Positions 33,065-37,009 of a stretch of 37,009 nucleotides of DNA are shown piece by piece. The number at the start of each line of letters is the position of its first letter. Position 1 is the stretch's first letter. Below the pieces are notes generated by a model that saw only the letters and a program-made list of their open reading frames with translations, did no database searches and was not told the origin of the DNA. Source of the DNA: an uncultured Prevotellaceae bacterium (lineage in GTDB: Bacteria > Bacteroidota > Bacteroidia > Bacteroidales > Muribaculaceae); contig CALEJB010000020.1 of NCBI GenBank assembly GCA_937898675.1, forward strand, positions 1-37,009. The letters run 5' to 3'. The position numbers and the translations under genes were made by a program.

Positions 33065-35248
33065 TCATTCTCCCTTGAGGTAGTCGTCAAAGTAGCGCGT
33101 GATGCGCTCGTGCAGGTGCACGCTCTGGTGGCCGCGCATGTTGTGGCCCTGGCCGGGATAGACATAGAAGTCGGGCTGGGTGCCCGCGGCGATGCACGCC
33201 TTGAGGAAACTGTAGGCATGCTGCGGCACCACGGTGGGGTCGTTGAGGCCGATGATGATTTGCAGGCGGCCCTTGAGGTTGGCGGCCTTGTCGATGAGGC
33301 TCGACTGGGCATAGCCCTCGGGGTTGTCCTGGGGGGTGTCCATGTAGCGCTCGCCGTACATTACCTCATACCATTTCCAGTCAATCACCGGACCGCCGGC
33401 GACGCCCACCTTGAACACGTCGGGGTAGTTGGTCATGAGGCTGATGGTCATGAAACCGCCAAAACTCCATCCGTGAACGCCCAGACGGGCGGTATCGACA
33501 TAGTTGAGCGAGCGCAGGTAGTCCACGCCGCGCATCTGGTCAAGCATCTCCTGCTCGCCCAGGTGCCGCCAGGTGGCCTGCTCAAAGTCGCGCCCGCGGT
33601 TCTCGCTGCCGCGGTTGTCGAGGATGAACAGCAGGTAGCCGCGCTGCGCCATGTAGGTCTCCCAGCTGCGGCTGGCATAGTGCCACCCGGCATCGACATT
33701 GTGGGCATGGGGGCCGCCATAGACGTACACCACGGTGGGGTACTGCTTCGACGGGTCAAAGTCCACGGGCATGACCATGCGGTAGTAGAGCGTGGTGCTG
33801 TCGTCGGCCGCCGTGATGGTGCCGCAGCGGTACTCGGGCACAGCATAGCCCGCCCAGGGGTCGGGGGCGGTGAAGTAGCGGCGGCAGGTGCCGCGGCGCG
33901 TGTCGGCGATGCTGATGTTGCGGGGCACGTCGGGCTCCTGGTAGTTATCGACCAGCCAGTGTCCGCTGGCGCTCAGCGAGCCCTTGTGCCAGCCGTGGCC
34001 GCCCTCGTCGATGCGGGTAAGCACGCCTGTGGCGCAGTCCACGCGGTACAGGTTTTGCTGGATGGGGCTGTCGGCGTTGGCGGCGATGATGACCGAACGG
34101 CGCTCGGTGTCAAATCCCAGCAGGTCCATCACCACCCAGTCGCCGCGCGTGAGTTGCTTGACCTCGTTGCCAGCCGTGTCATAGATGTAGAGGTGGTTGT
34201 AGCCGTCCTTCTCGCTCCACAGGATGAACTTGCTGTCGTCCCAGGGCAGGAAGGTGACGGGGTGCTGCGGCTCCACATACTTGGGGTGCTCCTCGTGATA
34301 GACCGTGGCCGTGCGCTCGCCGGTGGCGGCGTTATAGGCTGCCAGGTCCACCACATTCTGGTCGCGGTTGCCCTCCATCATGTACACCGTGTTGCCGTCG
34401 GGGCTCCACGAGATGTTGGAGAAGTAGCGGTCGGTGGGGTCACCGGCCTTGAGGTACACCGTGTCGCCCGTGGCCATGTCGAGCACGCCCACCGTCACCA
34501 GGTGCGACGTCTGCCCCGCCATGGGGTACTTCTCGGGGGCGGGCGTGGCAATCACGCGCGTGGTGTCGTCGAGTTCGGGCACATCGACCAGCGGGTAGTC
34601 GGTCACCATGCTCTGGTCCATGCGGTAAAACGCCAGGCGTGTGCCCTGCGGGTTCCAGAACAGGCCGCCGTCGATGCCAAACTCGTTGCGGTGCACGCTC
34701 TGGCCGTACACCAGGTCGCGCGATCCGTCGTGCGTCACCTGGCGCTCGTTGCCTGCAGCGTCAGTGACAAACAGGTTGTCGTCGCTCACATACGCCACCG
34801 CGCGGCTGTTGGCGTTCCATGCGCTGGCCTGCATGGCTTCGCAGCCGGGGCTACTCCATTCCACCTTGCGCGTCTTGAAGTTCACCAGCATGAGCCTATT
34901 GCCGCCAGATATCAGCATCAGCGGTTTGTCGGGGTAGGGGAAACTGACGTCTTTGCCCAGCGTTGTGATGGTCTCGCCGCCCAGTCCTGCCCACTCGTTG
35001 AGGCGGCTGCGCGTGACAAGCGTTTTTTCCTTGCCCGTGGCCTTGTCCACAGTCCAGCAGGTGTCGCGCGACAGGCGCACCAACTGGTCGCCCCACCACA
35101 CGAGGGTGCGGTTTTGTGGAATCATGTTGCTGTAGTTGGTGCCGCCAAAGTTCAGGTCCTCGAGCGTGAACTGCTGCTGTGCCGTCAGCGGCAGCGCCAT
35201 GAGCGCCATGAACAGTGCCGCCAGACCGTGTCGAAATGTCGTTTTCAT
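33065..35248 (-). CDS. DPP-IV-like S9 family peptidase
   Basis: A 727-residue exported serine peptidase, expected to release dipeptides (often X-Pro) in the periplasm. The signal peptide ends near LTAQQ. An N-terminal beta-propeller (DPPIV_N type, about 30-470) is followed by an alpha/beta-hydrolase domain. The catalytic triad is Ser595 in GWSFGG, Asp670 in GLNDPTV and His702 in GQGHNM. Length is typical. The gene follows the S37-type peptidase gene on the minus strand, with a -7 box of its own in the gap. Exact specificity is not certain from sequence. Confidence 0.93.
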   Translation of the reverse strand: MKTTFRHGLAALFMALMALPLTAQQQFTLEDLNFGGTNYSNMIPQNRTLVWWGDQLVRLSRDTCWTVDKATGKEKTLVTRSRLNEWAGLGGETITTLGKDVSFPYPDKPLMLISGGNRLMLVNFKTRKVEWSSPGCEAMQASAWNANSRAVAYVSDDNLFVTDAAGNERQVTHDGSRDLVYGQSVHRNEFGIDGGLFWNPQGTRLAFYRMDQSMVTDYPLVDVPELDDTTRVIATPAPEKYPMAGQTSHLVTVGVLDMATGDTVYLKAGDPTDRYFSNISWSPDGNTVYMMEGNRDQNVVDLAAYNAATGERTATVYHEEHPKYVEPQHPVTFLPWDDSKFILWSEKDGYNHLYIYDTAGNEVKQLTRGDWVVMDLLGFDTERRSVIIAANADSPIQQNLYRVDCATGVLTRIDEGGHGWHKGSLSASGHWLVDNYQEPDVPRNISIADTRRGTCRRYFTAPDPWAGYAVPEYRCGTITAADDSTTLYYRMVMPVDFDPSKQYPTVVYVYGGPHAHNVDAGWHYASRSWETYMAQRGYLLFILDNRGSENRGRDFEQATWRHLGEQEMLDQMRGVDYLRSLNYVDTARLGVHGWSFGGFMTISLMTNYPDVFKVGVAGGPVIDWKWYEVMYGERYMDTPQDNPEGYAQSSLIDKAANLKGRLQIIIGLNDPTVVPQHAYSFLKACIAAGTQPDFYVYPGQGHNMRGHQSVHLHERITRYFDDYLKGE

Positions 35249-35259
35249 AGTTTGGAGTT
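35249..35259 (-). repeat. Heptamer-like repeat, copy G (before the S9 peptidase gene)
   Basis: On the minus strand: AACTCCA, then AACT, then ATG. It is the shortest copy, and alone would not count; the shared motif and position support it. Confidence 0.45.
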
Positions 35260-35292
35260 ATGAATAATAGGTGTAAATTCTCAATTGTCCCG

Positions 35293-35300
35293 CAAAGTTA
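35293..35300 (-). promoter_or_regulatory. Bacteroidetes -7 box for the S9 peptidase gene
   Basis: Minus-strand TAACTTTG, 45 bases before the ATG. It suggests that the peptidase gene can be transcribed apart from the S37-type gene. Confidence 0.6.
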
Positions 35301-35342
35301 CGCCAATCTCGTGAAGTACACGCAAGCCTTGCGGCATTAACT

Positions 35343-36668
35343 TCACTGCCGACGTCCCAGAAATTCCTCTATCTTGTGCTTGATCTGCTGGCGGGTGGCG
35401 GGGTCGAACTCCGAAATCGCGGTATGGTGGCCGGCGCCGGGGAGCACATAGCGGCAGATGTTGTCGCCGTTGATGTACTCGTCGCCCACACCCGCATAGT
35501 ACCACGGGTCGTTGCCGCCGTAGATGAACACATACTTGGCGTCGGTGCTGCGCAAGAAGGCGTCAACCTTGTCGTGCATGGCGGTGGAAAAGGTGTCGGG
35601 GTATCCCTCGGGCAGATAGGTGTAGCGCAGGTAGTCGCCCAGCACGGCGTCGCTCACCACGAGCAGGTCCTCGATGCCCTCGGTGCAGTAGGCCATGTGG
35701 CCCAGTTCGCTATAGGCCTGGATGTAGTATTTGTTCACATCATAGGACGTGTCCCAGGTACTGGCATCGTCAAGGTTCATGATGTAGTCAAAGATTTCCT
35801 TGTCGCTGGCGTCGAGCGCGGGCATCAGGTCCAGGTCGTAGGAGAGCATCCACGCGGCGGCCTGCCAGTCCATGACGTGCAGGTCCCACAGCTCGCGCGC
35901 CGGCAGGGGCAGGGTGATGCCCGCCTCGCGCGCCGCCGCCTCAAACATGGGCGCCATGGCGTCGCGCCGCATCAGGGCTTCGCGCATGAATGCCAGCATC
36001 TGCCCGCGCTGCTCCGGCGTGCCTATGGTGTGCGCCAGGGCATCTGCCGTGCGCGTGTCGTAGCGCCCGGTGCAAAAGGGCGTGCCGTAGGGCACCGTCA
36101 CATCCACATCCTGGGGGTACCAGGCACGGTACATGTTGCAGGTGAGGCCGCTCTTGCTCACGCCCGTCGATATCCATTTGCCGCCCAGCACCTGCTTGAG
36201 GGCGCTCACCACGGCATGCAGGTCGTCGCACGAGTTGTCGGCGTTCATATACCGGTAGCTGGGGTCGTCAACGACCGACTCGCCGTAGTAGCGGTGCTCC
36301 ACCACAATCTGGTTGGCGCCGAACATGGGCACCAGCTCCTGGACCCGCTGCGCGTCAAAGGCGTAGTAACCCTCGGTGACCAGCACGTTCACGCTGTCGG
36401 CGTGGTTGAGCATCACATACACCAGCTGGGTGAACGAGCCCGCCGACGGGTTGTCGTGGTCGATGGGCTGCCTGAAGTACACCTTGTAGCGCTCGTTAAA
36501 CGTGCCGGGGTCCTCGGCCGTCACTTTCACCACTCCGGGCAGGCGCTCCAGCCGCTCCTTAAATGTTCCCCCGTCAGGGTAGATGATGTCGCAAGTCTCC
36601 TCGGCACACGACGCTGCACACACGGCAATGAGAATCGCCAACAGATAGGTATATACACGTTTTATCAT
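35343..36668 (-). CDS. S37-family peptidase-like lipoprotein
   Basis: A 441-residue protein resembling the PS-10/S37 peptidases (PF05576), alpha/beta-hydrolases known as secreted tripeptidyl aminopeptidases in Streptomyces. A lipobox AASC near residue 20 suggests a lipoprotein. VYFRQPIDHDNPSAGSF and IVVEHRYYGES are family-like. The nucleophile is Ser171 in TGVSKSG; the likely Asp and His are in GGNDPWYYAG and GAGHHTAISEF. It probably acts in the envelope on peptides, together with the downstream S9 peptidase. The -7 and -33 boxes lie upstream. Confidence 0.85.
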   Translation of the reverse strand: MIKRVYTYLLAILIAVCAASCAEETCDIIYPDGGTFKERLERLPGVVKVTAEDPGTFNERYKVYFRQPIDHDNPSAGSFTQLVYVMLNHADSVNVLVTEGYYAFDAQRVQELVPMFGANQIVVEHRYYGESVVDDPSYRYMNADNSCDDLHAVVSALKQVLGGKWISTGVSKSGLTCNMYRAWYPQDVDVTVPYGTPFCTGRYDTRTADALAHTIGTPEQRGQMLAFMREALMRRDAMAPMFEAAAREAGITLPLPARELWDLHVMDWQAAAWMLSYDLDLMPALDASDKEIFDYIMNLDDASTWDTSYDVNKYYIQAYSELGHMAYCTEGIEDLLVVSDAVLGDYLRYTYLPEGYPDTFSTAMHDKVDAFLRSTDAKYVFIYGGNDPWYYAGVGDEYINGDNICRYVLPGAGHHTAISEFDPATRQQIKHKIEEFLGRRQ

Positions 36669-37009
36669 GTTTTTTCGAGATGTTTTGGCCCCAATAGCGG
36701 GACGGTTGGGTTAACAATAAATTCTATACAATGAACGGCCCATGGCAATAGGTGATGCGTTTCCAGCCACAGCAACACACAAGATTCACCGCAGGCTCAA
36801 TCAATAGGCAAATTTACTCAACATTGCCGAAGTGGGCAAATATTCTTGGAATAACTTGTCAACGGCAACTCAAGTAGTTTTCTATCTCTCTTTCATGATG
36901 GAAAATGTTATTTCTGCTTTCTGTGCATATAGACTGTCATTTTTTGGTCATGCAAATGTCTTGACCTGAAAAAAGTTGACAGATTCGAGAGGCAAAAAAA
37001 GATTGCCAA
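36669..37009. other. Non-coding stretch at the window end
   Basis: About 340 bases without a supported gene. It holds the promoter of the S37-type peptidase gene and an AT-rich flank. I see no further feature. Confidence 0.5.
36809..36840 (-). promoter_or_regulatory. Bacteroidetes promoter for the S37-type peptidase gene
   Basis: Minus-strand -7 TAAATTTG (36809-36816) and -33 TTTG (36837-36840) at 20-base spacing. The leader would be about 130 bases. Confidence 0.65.

Noticed and set aside
33006..33068. Upstream start for the small lipoprotein gene
   Set aside because: It would lie upstream of the -7 box and put 42 residues before the signal peptide.

Overview
The window looks like a chromosomal segment of a gut-type Bacteroidales, plausibly Muribaculaceae. 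This is inferred from several signs: -7 promoter boxes of the Bacteroidetes form TAnnTTTG, no obvious Shine-Dalgarno sites, moderately high GC in most genes, many secreted proteins and lipoproteins, and C-terminal dockerin-like repeats. Genes lie on both strands in short operons. I see no rRNA, tRNA, CRISPR array or recognisable insertion sequence.

Layout. 1-5.7 kb: a thiol/redox group with a CyuA-type cysteine desulfidase and DsbD (minus), then a TlpA-like thioredoxin and thioredoxin reductase (plus). 5.8-9.7 kb, minus strand: panC, panD, ffh and a CapA-like metallophosphatase. 9.7-10.5 kb: a gene-poor stretch with repeat remnants, a strongly structured candidate RNA behind a Bacteroidetes promoter, and a 12-bp inverted repeat. 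10.5-12.8 kb: an EcoRI-family adenine methyltransferase next to a DUF262-HNH nuclease. 12.9-15.6 kb: a secreted GH10-like glycosidase with dockerin repeats. 15.8-17.7 kb: a DUF6249-like membrane protein, an ECF-type sigma factor and a small membrane protein. 17.8-21.7 kb: ettA between two unrecognised lipoproteins. 21.9-23.2 kb: a DUF3822-type gene overlapping rsmD. 23.2-25.7 kb: an AT-rich EcoRII-type restriction-modification pair inserted between rsmD and mtgA. 26.4-31.3 kb: two large secreted proteases (M6 and C10) with dockerin repeats. 31.4-36.7 kb: a cation efflux protein, a lipoprotein, a DPP-IV-like S9 peptidase and an S37-type peptidase lipoprotein.

Three things stand out. (1) A heptamer repeat, (AACTCCT)n ending in AACTRAA, occurs at nine gene ends. 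It always lies in the sense orientation of the upstream gene and often abuts the next ATG. Three units place a stop codon in all reading frames of both strands. (2) A roughly 250-nt structured RNA candidate with a possible pseudoknot lies just upstream of the methyltransferase/DUF262-HNH pair. (3) The methyltransferase gene is a composition mosaic: base composition drops sharply just after its catalytic NPPF motif. The two restriction-type modules make this a small defence-rich segment inside housekeeping DNA.
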